A stretch of DNA of 64,000 nt from an uncultured Flavobacterium sp. (GTDB lineage Bacteria > Bacteroidota > Bacteroidia > Flavobacteriales > Flavobacteriaceae), in assembly GCF_946220915.1 (NCBI RefSeq), contig NZ_CAMIHH010000001.1, positions 1 to 64,000 of the forward strand. Direction: 5' to 3'. Position 1 is the first letter of the stretch; the number at the start of each line of letters is the position of its first letter. The notes under the pieces were generated by a model. The model was not told where the DNA came from. It did not search any database and saw only the letters and a list, made by a program, of their open reading frames with translations. The position numbers and the translations under genes were made by a program. Below are positions 38,901 to 44,070 of the stretch, piece by piece.

Positions 38901-39699
38901 GGAGCTGTTTGTAGAGCGCATACCGGAACCGGCCATGATTACCGACCACACGACTGTTTGTATCAATTTCGAAACAGGCCAGAATGTGCGCCATGCCACG
39001 ATAGATAGCCAGCTTGATGCTACACATACTTTTGTATGGTACAAAGATGGCTTTGTAATGGCAGGTGAAACAGGGCCTACGCTCCTGGTATACGAGCCGG
39101 GAAGCTATGATGTGATTGCAACAAGTGCCACAGGATGCGTATCTGACCCTGTTGACCCTATCGTTATAGAAATGAGCGGCCCGGCCAGCATTATCAATGA
39201 CGGTTATGTAGTTGGCAACCCGTTTGGCGAAAACCAGGTAATTACCGTTCTTGTACAGGGTTATGGCGAATACCAGTTCAGGCTGGACGATGGGCCTTGG
39301 CAAAATTCAAATGTATTTGAAGATGTGTCGGCATACAGCGTGCACACCATATATGTAAGGGATGTTGCAACTGCCGATCCGTGTGACGACCTGGAACTGA
39401 TCCTTGAGCTTGGCGATGTTAGCGTGATCGATTACCCGAACTTCTTTACACCGAATGGCGACGGGTATAACGATTACTGGAACATCTTTGGACTTAATAC
39501 AGAGGAGAACAAGGATGCGAAGATTTACATCTTTGACCGCTTCGGTAAACTGATGAAGCAGATAAGTGCCGAAGGCGAAGGATGGGATGGAACATTCAAC
39601 GGAACTCCCGCTCCGGCAACCGATTACTGGTTTACCGTAGAGTTTACCATCGGCGACCAGAAGAGGGAATACAAGGCGCATTTTGCGCTGAAACGATAG
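29929..39699 (+). CDS. Giant T9SS type B surface protein (SprB-like adhesin)
   Basis: 3256 residues. A signal peptide (1-20) is followed by nine DUF11-type beta-sandwich repeats of about 120 residues (roughly 21-1120), most with the pattern AxIVVxNTNxQxxYTPGE - YTVTVTNxGPxDA. A choice-of-anchor-L domain (about 1130-1370) comes next, then about sixteen repeats of 90-110 residues, most carrying xxxCDxNxxDGxxxFDLT and a later IWVRVExxxxGCY. The protein ends in an Ig-like unit and a type B T9SS sorting domain (3167-3256, with NFFTPNGDGYNDYW and IYIFDRFGKL). It is exported through T9SS and probably acts as a surface adhesin or motility-linked filament. The PorP/SprF gene downstream is its likely partner. 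There is no sign of frameshift despite the repeats. Confidence 0.93.
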   Translation: MKKLLLVLFLVLGALGAKAQSNISVFSTNPDNVYIQGEVMTYSVMVTNTGPQPAANVLVFMPIPAGIPMPPGILKFWWSGSNGSSGTNINLSNTINTLAVNQTVTYTINIRIPSDYELEIGDVRVTYASKADLEVINTNNQAHYTPGESSEYTVTVTNHGPEDAYLVRVQNAIPAGVANFSWSGNEASGTTALNNIINVLPVGETVTYTVSFDVPATYTGDLTSTTALTASVTDPVPGCPQCADTDTAAAIADIDVVYTDNKDTYIPGEDSVYTVTITNNGPDAVESFNVLQIVPAGVTEVTWTGSNGTSGTGPIDDTIPVFETGQVVTYTVTVTIPEGTTGDFHTVIFPTAPFLSDPDPVCTFCSDLNTLEQIADIVVVNTNSQFSYNAGEQSVYTVTVTNEGPADAVNVEVSNAIPAGITGFSWTGTNGSDGTNTALSDNIALMTAGQTVTYTITMDVPAGYNAPSLISTTIVTSDNDPDDSCALCTDTDNNVPLADIVVVNTNNQQAYTPGTSVEYTLTVTNNGPEDAENVSVANAMPAGITAFSWTGSNGSDGTDEAVADVIPVLAAGETVTYTVTLAIPADYDEDAITSQAVVTSDTQDPVTACENCTDTDYNAANAADIVVVNTDNSLTYTAGEDSVYTVTVTNNGPADAVNISVLNAIPAGITDFSWSGSNGSSGTDEMLEDTIATLANGDSVTYTITVGIPAAYEGDLVSTASATSLADPDTACALCTDTNTDEANEANLVVTNTNGQDKYTPGTTAEYTLTLTNEGPDTALDIDLSSFVSPGIATIAWTGSNGTSGTGAVADNIAALAIGESVTYTVTLEIPLAFTGDLVNTAIISAQTTDPVAECPGCSDVDTAASANIVTEKTLASGTQYTAGTDAIYTITVTNEGPDAATGVLVQDMVPAGLPADDAVWTGSNGTSGTGNLTDTIATLALGETVTYTFTIPVPSGFDQETTITNTVTVTSTSVDPVPACDDCTVVATPNPQANIVTLKTNGQDKYLAGEQTTYTITITNPGPSDAHNISVSDPKPVNIQMMTWEGNDAGGSGAMQNTINVLPAGESVVYTVTMFVPENYPDTSYLLRNVVTVTSETPDPVPACLGCIDEDTPRGKFVTVTQNQYSIEELVRDVLIDVQCIDISNVNWNGGPGDMGIGYFHRNNSTFPVKNGIIMHTGNCMQAGGPNTTTLGGGGWGGDGQLLTYMQAFDPGATSYNDVSRIEFDFIPLSSNMSFEFVFASEEYGDWQCSYSDAFAFFLTHVDSNVTTNLALVPSTTTPIAVTTIRNAAYNGGCGSVNAGFFGAWYGENPALPIALNAPINFDGRTVLMTAASQVEAGDLYHIKLVIGDRNDSSFDSAVFLAAGSFDIGQPTLPEDITIATGNALCPDEEYVLEVDLTPGTDFIVTWEKDGEVITDINDEPVTTTSILVTEPGIYTVLAAFPSAPECNLTDTVRIEYRPEIEAAEPEDLTLCGNPAETAVFDLTDVYEAMMEPLPDPSFYEVFYFNSMEEIINEDPNIPFPQNFVGNDGQTIYVSIMGYDNSCKTIRSFDLHIVDCNVPLNQPQTVHICEDAPYDAYEIFDLTSQNDQMMAGLEDPSQYVITYHNTLTDAETGDNDIDAPETYNGTTETIFVRAENIDNAQAYGTTQFNLIVTPQPFFEDLEDVEICDSYVLPVFEEGDYFTGAGGTGTVLEDGTLITASQTIYRYKGEGTATYGCNYENSFEVIINETPEVDTPDDVQVCGSYILPALASGEYFDAENNPVTAGTEITETQVITISAQTGTDVICSDTHTFTVTVNNAPVLVPATALEQCDEDFDGFTQFDLVPAAEQVVNGATGLTITYHSTLDLAQSGVEDIEDPSAYPSAPGSIFIRAVEEGTTTNCYSVEEVQLIVYARPAVPQVENYVVCDDNNSPDGIEIFDLTSKNAEATTDPEVTVTYYTSLEGAEDGQEDRITGDTAYESGNAQVWVRVESDFGCYSVSSFELVVNPLPLINTAMEPFYACEEEPGEGMFDLSEIDEVVTMGASGVSVKYYATLDEAAIGGDETALPDAYLAGTSNIYARIEDGITECVVIGTVALEVLPAPIATDPAPLNVCDPNNDEVAIFNLDPILAQIEAQLGNVVTAVPFETYNDAFYNAVNNIIENTSAYTNIEAYTSGGVQPIYIRVESDQTDCFDIVTLQLVVQPVPEATKPQPYAVCDNGSSDTDGIGNFDLTTRIEEILGDIDPAFPVTFFETEEDAIDNIGGIQAPASYNSPSDIIFAKVTNTATGCYDIVELELIVNPLPVANPPAPLTLCDLNAPGDEIEVFDLNTKIDEIITTPQGVQDGIIVTFFKDYDDAVNGTGVSQILTPEAYTNAQAVETIFVRVTIEETGCYRIVLLDVRVEPVPVLVMPTQDELTACDTTGLGIGEFDLQALIVDMVNGAPNLEVTFHTTYQDAIGGDNPITEDLASYHNINPFLQYLYVRVVNPVTGCVRLEPYTITLIVEPAPQAPEDLEDLVMCDDQDNNGGDGKAYFDLTVQDEIIHTALGTDDSTLTIEYFTTLENANFGSPRITNPVNYYGSHGQTIWVRVETPGTECFSVTSFQLELHEPLTLTTPSVLAVCNEELVNGQNDAVAEFDLTVKDDEILGDLGIGQGMTVTYFEIDPRVDPAAAPIADPAAYTNPGPPMGNPKTLYVMVTTKEGCKSYTTLTIKVLPLPVPDTTPDALRQCDVNSSPDGMEIFDLTDAAADIRNGDAGMVLTYYETEEDAHERTNLIADFTAYNSGSRTIWVRAEANTQNAADPVCYQVVSFEIIVDMLPALGEAGVIPPYAICEQDTDGIALFDFNTHMDEILGETTNPDDYTVKFFSSMANVGLGIAMPYIYTNTSSPNQQNIFVQVVNNETECTIVAPLTLLVEEAATAYPVTETFFECDYDGTNDGVFTFDLTRADDDALGPQSPSDYSVTYYTTAEDAEAGTNAIASPTAFQNTPDYQMVWVRVTNESTVSGCYEVTTMELFVERIPEPAMITDHTTVCINFETGQNVRHATIDSQLDATHTFVWYKDGFVMAGETGPTLLVYEPGSYDVIATSATGCVSDPVDPIVIEMSGPASIINDGYVVGNPFGENQVITVLVQGYGEYQFRLDDGPWQNSNVFEDVSAYSVHTIYVRDVATADPCDDLELILELGDVSVIDYPNFFTPNGDGYNDYWNIFGLNTEENKDAKIYIFDRFGKLMKQISAEGEGWDGTFNGTPAPATDYWFTVEFTIGDQKREYKAHFALKR

Positions 39700-39713
39700 A
39701 AAAAATGTTAAAT

Positions 39714-39747
39714 GTAAAAATGCTGTCAGCGATGGCAGCATTTTTAC
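39714..39747 (+). terminator. Rho-independent terminator after the giant gene
   Basis: A 15-bp stem (39714-39728 with 39733-39747) around a GCGA tetraloop, closing on AAAAA/TTTTT. It separates the giant gene from porP. Confidence 0.82.
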
Positions 39748-39790
39748 AATATTATTAAGATTAATTTGCGAACCTAATACAAAAAATTTA

Positions 39791-39798
39791 TATATTTG
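39791..39798 (+). promoter_or_regulatory. Minus-7 promoter box, porP gene
   Basis: TATATTTG fits TAnnTTTG and stands after the terminator, so porP has its own transcript with a leader of about 125 nt. The same bases also encode the IYIF of the possible sorting-domain remnant. Confidence 0.6.
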
Positions 39799-39813
39799 AC
39801 CGCGATGTAAAAT

Positions 39814-39930
39814 TACCGAAAGGGAAGGATGGCACAGCAATGGGATAGAAGCTGTGGTGGCAACCATCGCCCGATAGGAAGGTTACCGGGAATGGTTAGA
39901 AAGTCATCTCAATTAAACGATAAGGTTAAC
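39814..39930 (+). ncRNA. Structured porP leader with mutually exclusive hairpins (candidate)
   Basis: GATGG (39828-39832) can pair with CCATC (39864-39868), with hairpin CACAGC/GCTGTG (39833-39838 and 39851-39856) stacked inside. Alternatively AACCAT (39862-39867) pairs with ATGGTT (39892-39897) around CCCG/CGGG (39870-39873 and 39887-39890). The two options share the same bases, as in a switch. I do not recognise a known riboswitch class. Confidence 0.35.
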
Positions 39931-40923
39931 ATGAATTTTAAAAAGATTTACCTGATTTTTGGATTGCTATTAACGCAACTATCCTTCTCGCAGGAGGGTA
40001 TTGCGGTTTACTCGGATTATTTGTCAGATAACTATTACCTGATACATCCATCAATGGCAGGAGCTGCAAACTGTGCAAAAATTAGGCTCACTGCCCGCCA
40101 GCAATGGTTTGGACAGGACGATGCCCCGCAGCTGCAGACCCTTAGTTTCAATACAAGCCTTGGTGAGCAGTCCGGCGTTGGTATCATTGCTTTCAATGAT
40201 AAAAACGGTTACCATTCTCAAACGGGTGCTAAGCTTACCTACGCCCACCACATTCGTTTTTCACGCAGTGATGACGATTTGAATATGCTTTCATTTGGTA
40301 TGAGCGCAGGCCTGATACAGAGCCGTCTTGACGAAAGCGAGTTCGATCCTGAATTTGACCCTATCGTAGATGGCGGTATGCAGCAAAAAGATTCCTACTT
40401 TAATGTGGATATCGGAGCATCGTACCACTACCTGGATTTCTTTGCGCATTTTACGGCCAAGAATGTACTGGCAAGCAAAAGGGATATCTATACAGACATT
40501 GAAAGCGACAACCTTAAAAAATACCTGATTTCGGCAGGTTATGTGTTCGGCGCGCAGGAAACCCTTCAGTGGGAACCTTCGATCATGTTCCAGCTGACAG
40601 ACGAGACCAAAGAGAAAACCATCGACGTAAACCTTAAAGTTTATAAAGAAATGGATTTTGGAAGGCTTTGGGGTGGGCTGTCTTACAGGAGGAGCCTTGA
40701 TGGTGCCCAGTATGTGGATGGTAACGGGACTTCAGAACAAAACCTACAGTATTTTACACCAATTATCGGTGTGAACTATAAAAACTTCATGTTTGCTTAT
40801 ACCTACTCTTACCTAACAGGTAACGTAAGGTTCGATAACAGCGGCTTCCACCAGATAACGCTTGGTATCAACCTATTCTGTAAGAGGGAAAAATGGAATT
40901 GCAACTGCCCTGCGGTTAACTAA
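39931..40923 (+). CDS. PorP/SprF-family T9SS outer-membrane protein
   Basis: 330 residues: signal peptide (MNFKKIYLIFGLLLTQLSFSQ), then the PorP/SprF signature QEGIAVYSDYLSDNYYLIHPSMAGAA and a beta-barrel with aromatic strand ends. SprF-like proteins are needed for surface localisation of particular T9SS type B cargo and are usually encoded next to that cargo. Here the cargo is the giant protein upstream. The ATG at 39931 is chosen for its signal peptide; an in-frame ATG at 39829 lies in the structured leader. Confidence 0.92.
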   Translation: MNFKKIYLIFGLLLTQLSFSQEGIAVYSDYLSDNYYLIHPSMAGAANCAKIRLTARQQWFGQDDAPQLQTLSFNTSLGEQSGVGIIAFNDKNGYHSQTGAKLTYAHHIRFSRSDDDLNMLSFGMSAGLIQSRLDESEFDPEFDPIVDGGMQQKDSYFNVDIGASYHYLDFFAHFTAKNVLASKRDIYTDIESDNLKKYLISAGYVFGAQETLQWEPSIMFQLTDETKEKTIDVNLKVYKEMDFGRLWGGLSYRRSLDGAQYVDGNGTSEQNLQYFTPIIGVNYKNFMFAYTYSYLTGNVRFDNSGFHQITLGINLFCKREKWNCNCPAVN

Positions 40924-40946
40924 TATAAAATACAGATTATTAATTC

Positions 40947-40972
40947 CGTCCCGATAAGTTTTTATCGGGACG
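40947..40972 (+). terminator. Rho-independent terminator after porP
   Basis: A perfect 11-bp stem (CGTCCCGATAA/TTATCGGGACG) with a GTTT loop, then ATTTATTTT. Confidence 0.85.
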
Positions 40973-40987
40973 ATTTATTTTAAAGCC

Positions 40988-41500
40988 ATGGTAATAAAAG
41001 AAGTAAACGGGAAGTATCCCCAAATACCTGACGATTGTTACATTGCAGAAAACGCGACTATAGTTGGCGATGTGGCATTTGGATCAGGTTGCAGTGTGTG
41101 GTTCAATGCCGTGCTGAGGGGTGATGTGCACTACATAAAAATAGGCGACAAGGTCAATATCCAGGACGGGGCCGTGATCCACTGCACCTATCAAAAACAC
41201 CCTACCATAATTGGAAATAATGTTTCCATCGGCCACAATGCCATAGTGCATGGCTGCACGGTTAAAGACAACGTGCTCATAGGGATGGGAGCCATAGTTA
41301 TGGATAACTGCATCATAGAAAGCAATACCATCATAGCAGCGGGAGCTGTTGTTACGCAAAATACCGTGGTAGAATCCGGCACGATTTACGCCGGTGTTCC
41401 CGCAAAAAAGGTAAAGGATATAAATGCCTCCGATTTTGCAGGCGAAATAGGCCGCATTGCAAATAATTATGTGATGTATTCTTCGTGGTTTAAAGAGTAA
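40988..41500 (+). CDS. Gamma-class carbonic anhydrase-like protein
   Basis: 170 residues, a left-handed beta-helix of hexapeptide repeats (IVGDVAFG, VWFNAV, IIGNNVSIG, VLIGMGAIV). The three zinc-type histidines of gamma carbonic anhydrases are placed as expected: His65, His83 and His88, with Arg44 in LRGDV. It probably hydrates CO2; many such proteins are of uncertain activity. It lies between the porP terminator and the convergent murI gene. Confidence 0.88.
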   Translation: MVIKEVNGKYPQIPDDCYIAENATIVGDVAFGSGCSVWFNAVLRGDVHYIKIGDKVNIQDGAVIHCTYQKHPTIIGNNVSIGHNAIVHGCTVKDNVLIGMGAIVMDNCIIESNTIIAAGAVVTQNTVVESGTIYAGVPAKKVKDINASDFAGEIGRIANNYVMYSSWFKE

Positions 41501-41509
41501 ACCGTACAG

Positions 41510-42292
41510 TTAGAAATCTTTTTGTTTAACGCGATATTTGTGCCCTAAAATATCGGTTAGCACCGCTGGATCGGCGTTTGTATAGAATTGGGATATGCCT
41601 TCACCGTTATCCCTGTTAAGCATTTCGGCCGCTTCAAGCACCTTTTTTGTCTGGCGGGCTACAGCGGCCCCGGAATCGATGATTTTCACGTGGGGCGGCA
41701 GTATTTCCCTTATCTGGGGTACAAGGTAAGGGTAATGGCTGCATCCCAGGACAAGATAGTCAATGTTGGCTTCTATCATGGGCTGCAGGTATTGCTGTAG
41801 CAGTTCTTTTATTTCCTCAGATTCCAGCTTGCCCGATTCTATGAGTGCAACCAGGTTATAGCCCACCTGCTCTATTACGTTTACACCGGTAAAGCCTGCC
41901 ACCGTTTTATTGAACAGGTCGCTGGAAAGTGTGCCTTTCGTTGCGAGTATGCCTATGGCATTTGTCACAGTGTGTATTGCCGCAGGCTTTATTGCTGGCT
42001 CAATCCCAATAAACGGCACGTCAAATCCTTCACGCAGTTCTTTTATTGCATTTGTAGTGGCGGTATTGCATGCCACAACGATGAGCTTGCAGTTTTGCTC
42101 CAGTAAAAATTCGGTATTCTTATAGCTTAAGTGAATGATCTCTTCCCGGGTCTTTTGCCCATAAGGGGCGTTTCTGCTGTCAGCGAGGTAAATGGTATCT
42201 TCACCCGGCAGGACTTTGTGTATTTCTCTCCATATTGACGTGCCGCCAATTCCCGAATCGAATAACCCTATGGGGCTTTTACTTTTCTCCAT
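41510..42292 (-). CDS. murI: Glutamate racemase
   Basis: 260 residues. Start motif PIGLFDSGIGG, catalytic Cys75 in VVACNTATTNA and Cys184 in LGCSHYPYL are all present, so it should be active. It makes D-glutamate for peptidoglycan. The ATG at 42292 is preferred to one at 42319. A TATATTTG box ends 5 nt before this ATG, so the mRNA may be leaderless. It lies after the ompH genes but behind a terminator. Confidence 0.94.
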   Translation of the reverse strand: MEKSKSPIGLFDSGIGGTSIWREIHKVLPGEDTIYLADSRNAPYGQKTREEIIHLSYKNTEFLLEQNCKLIVVACNTATTNAIKELREGFDVPFIGIEPAIKPAAIHTVTNAIGILATKGTLSSDLFNKTVAGFTGVNVIEQVGYNLVALIESGKLESEEIKELLQQYLQPMIEANIDYLVLGCSHYPYLVPQIREILPPHVKIIDSGAAVARQTKKVLEAAEMLNRDNGEGISQFYTNADPAVLTDILGHKYRVKQKDF

Positions 42293-42296
42293 ATAA

Positions 42297-42304
42297 CAAA
42301 TATA
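42297..42304 (-). promoter_or_regulatory. Minus-7 promoter box directly before murI
   Basis: TATATTTG on the minus strand, ending 5 nt before the murI ATG. A start site 4-7 nt further on would fall at or just inside the start codon. Confidence 0.5.
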
Positions 42305-42307
42305 AAA

Positions 42308-42333
42308 AAAACGGCTCAATAGTGAGCCGTTTT
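42308..42333 (-). terminator. Terminator after the second ompH gene
   Basis: A perfect 11-bp stem (arms 42308-42318 and 42323-42333, ATAG loop) read on the minus strand, followed there by a T-tract. Confidence 0.82.
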
Positions 42334-42354
42334 GTGTTTTATGGACAGGTGTTA

Positions 42355-42867
42355 TTAGAACCCAAGTTCTTTCTTTACGTCAACAAGAAGGTCCGGCCCA
42401 TCGTGTACAAGCACGCCACTTCCCTGAGAAGCATCCAGCACATACTGGTAACCTTTGGCCTTGGCAACTTTTTGGATCGCTGCTTTAGCTTTGTCAACAA
42501 TAGGCTTATAGATGTCTTCCTGCTTTTGCTGAAGCTCTTTTGAAGCGCTTTGCTGGTACTCCTGGATCCTCTTCTGCATATCCTGTACTTCTTTGCTGCG
42601 GGTGTCATTGATTGCTTCAGTAACTGTAGCAGCTTCTTTTTCGTATTGTGTAACTTTATTCCTGAATTCAGTTACCATCGCATTGTAGTCATTGTCATAA
42701 GTTTTGGTAAGCTTTTCAAGCTGTGCATTGGCAGCTTTCATTTCCGGCATTCCGGCCATAAGCTCACTTACGTTTATGTGTGCTACTTTAGCCTGTGCAT
42801 TTGCAGCCTGGCTCAGTCCTACAAAAAGTATGGCAGCGATTAATAAAGATTTCATTTGTTTCATCAT
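42355..42867 (-). CDS. OmpH/Skp-family periplasmic chaperone
   Basis: 170 residues: signal peptide (MMKQMKSLLIAAILFVGLSQAANAQ), then KVAHINVSELMAGMPEMKAAN, a long coiled coil (EKLTKTYDNDYNAMVTEFRNKVTQYEKEA) and a short C-terminal strand part with YVLDASQGSGVL. Skp-type proteins hold unfolded outer-membrane proteins on the way to BamA. The bamA gene lies two genes upstream. The exact start among ATGs at 42867, 42864 and 42855 is not settled. Confidence 0.88.
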   Translation of the reverse strand: MMKQMKSLLIAAILFVGLSQAANAQAKVAHINVSELMAGMPEMKAANAQLEKLTKTYDNDYNAMVTEFRNKVTQYEKEAATVTEAINDTRSKEVQDMQKRIQEYQQSASKELQQKQEDIYKPIVDKAKAAIQKVAKAKGYQYVLDASQGSGVLVHDGPDLLVDVKKELGF

Positions 42868-42904
42868 CTGTTCGAATTTATAATTAATTTTTGTTCTTGT
42901 TCTT

Positions 42905-44032
42905 TTATTCCGGGTCATTTGTCTCGGGTGGCGAAGCAGGCGCTGCATCCTTGGCCTTTGCAGCAGCTTTTTCTTCTTTGGCTTTTTTGGCGGCCTCCCT
43001 TTTGGCAAGTATCTCTGCCTGCCTGTCTGCGATGGCCTGCTTTCTTTCTGCTGCTTTTTTCTCGCGTTCTTCTTTGGCGGCGGCAATTGCATTTTGCCTT
43101 TTGGTGGCAGCATCAGTGCCTTGTTCGGGTGTTTCGGTGGCTGTAGTTTTCACAGGTGTTGCATTTTCACCCTGTATGACGTCATCGCCATCTGTATCCT
43201 CATTCGCGGTGCCGGGCGCTGCGGTCCTGTTAGTATTGGCTGTAGGCTCTGTTGTTGGCCTGGCCGGAGGGGTAGTGCCGTTTTTCTTTGCTTCCCTTTC
43301 CTGCTTCAGCTGCTCGCGCTTGGCTTCATACGCTTCCCTCTTGGCCTGCTGCGCTGCCTTTTTATCATCCATCAGTTTTTGCTTGGCTGCTTTTTTCTCA
43401 TCAAGCTTTTTCTGCCTTTCAATTATATCCGGGTTCGTATTGCGCTCTTCTTCTTTTTCTTCCTCATCAAGCTTTTTCAGCTGGCGGCTGCTCAGGGTTT
43501 CCTGTTTTGCAGCACGTTCCATCCTCTTCAATACAAGTTCGCTGATGTCATGCCTGTTGGCTGCAAAGAGCATGGTAAGGTCAGACGATTTGTCAAACAC
43601 AAAATCATACTTCCTTATTTCGGCAAGGTCCTGTACAATGGTAAACACCTGGTCCTGTATCGGTTTTACCAATACCGATTTTTGCGTTATGAGGTCGCCT
43701 GTGGGGCCAAACTTTTTTTCCTGGAAATCGAGTAGCTCTTTTTCAAGGTAGGCAATTTCTTCCTCCCTTTCCTCCACAAGCTCTTTTGTCAATAGCGCCC
43801 TTTCGGCTTTCAGGCCATCGGCAAGCTTTGTGATCTCGCTTCTCTTCACGTCAATTTCCTGCTTCCACTTTTGTGCTTTCTGCTCCAGCTGGTTTTTAGC
43901 TTCGGCATAGTCAGGAGCCTTGTTAAGGATGTAATCCATGTCAATGTAGGCGATCTTTACACCTCGTGCACCCTGGGCAGCTGCAATGAAGCAGCTTAAA
44001 ACAGTAACCAGTGTTAATAAATATTTCTTCAT
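42905..44032 (-). CDS. OmpH/Skp-family chaperone with long charged tail
   Basis: 375 residues, roughly twice the usual length. Signal peptide MKKYLLTLVTVLSCFIAAAQG and an OmpH core (about 22-170, VKIAYIDMDYILNKAPDYAEAKN), then about 200 residues that are Lys/Glu/Ala-rich (REAYEAKREQLKQEREAKKN; AAKEEREKKAAERK) interrupted by a Pro/Thr-rich linker. The tail is probably a coiled coil or disordered. It lies directly after bamA and before the shorter ompH, a standard flavobacterial arrangement. Confidence 0.88.
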   Translation of the reverse strand: MKKYLLTLVTVLSCFIAAAQGARGVKIAYIDMDYILNKAPDYAEAKNQLEQKAQKWKQEIDVKRSEITKLADGLKAERALLTKELVEEREEEIAYLEKELLDFQEKKFGPTGDLITQKSVLVKPIQDQVFTIVQDLAEIRKYDFVFDKSSDLTMLFAANRHDISELVLKRMERAAKQETLSSRQLKKLDEEEKEEERNTNPDIIERQKKLDEKKAAKQKLMDDKKAAQQAKREAYEAKREQLKQEREAKKNGTTPPARPTTEPTANTNRTAAPGTANEDTDGDDVIQGENATPVKTTATETPEQGTDAATKRQNAIAAAKEEREKKAAERKQAIADRQAEILAKREAAKKAKEEKAAAKAKDAAPASPPETNDPE

Positions 44033-44070
44033 AGCTTTTTATGTATTAGAAAATATCATGCCAATTTTTT

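Noticed and set aside
39829..39930. ATG at 39829 as start of the PorP-type protein
   Set aside because: It would add 34 residues before the signal peptide and read through the structured leader.
39814..39930. Cyclic-di-GMP (GEMM) riboswitch before porP
   Set aside because: GGTTACC and GGCAAC look similar, but the GEMM core and tetraloop receptor are not present in the right order.
42891..43751. A Ser/Cys-rich plus-strand frame opposite the charged OmpH
   Set aside because: Its composition is the complement of the Lys/Glu/Ala-rich tail codons; no gene features.
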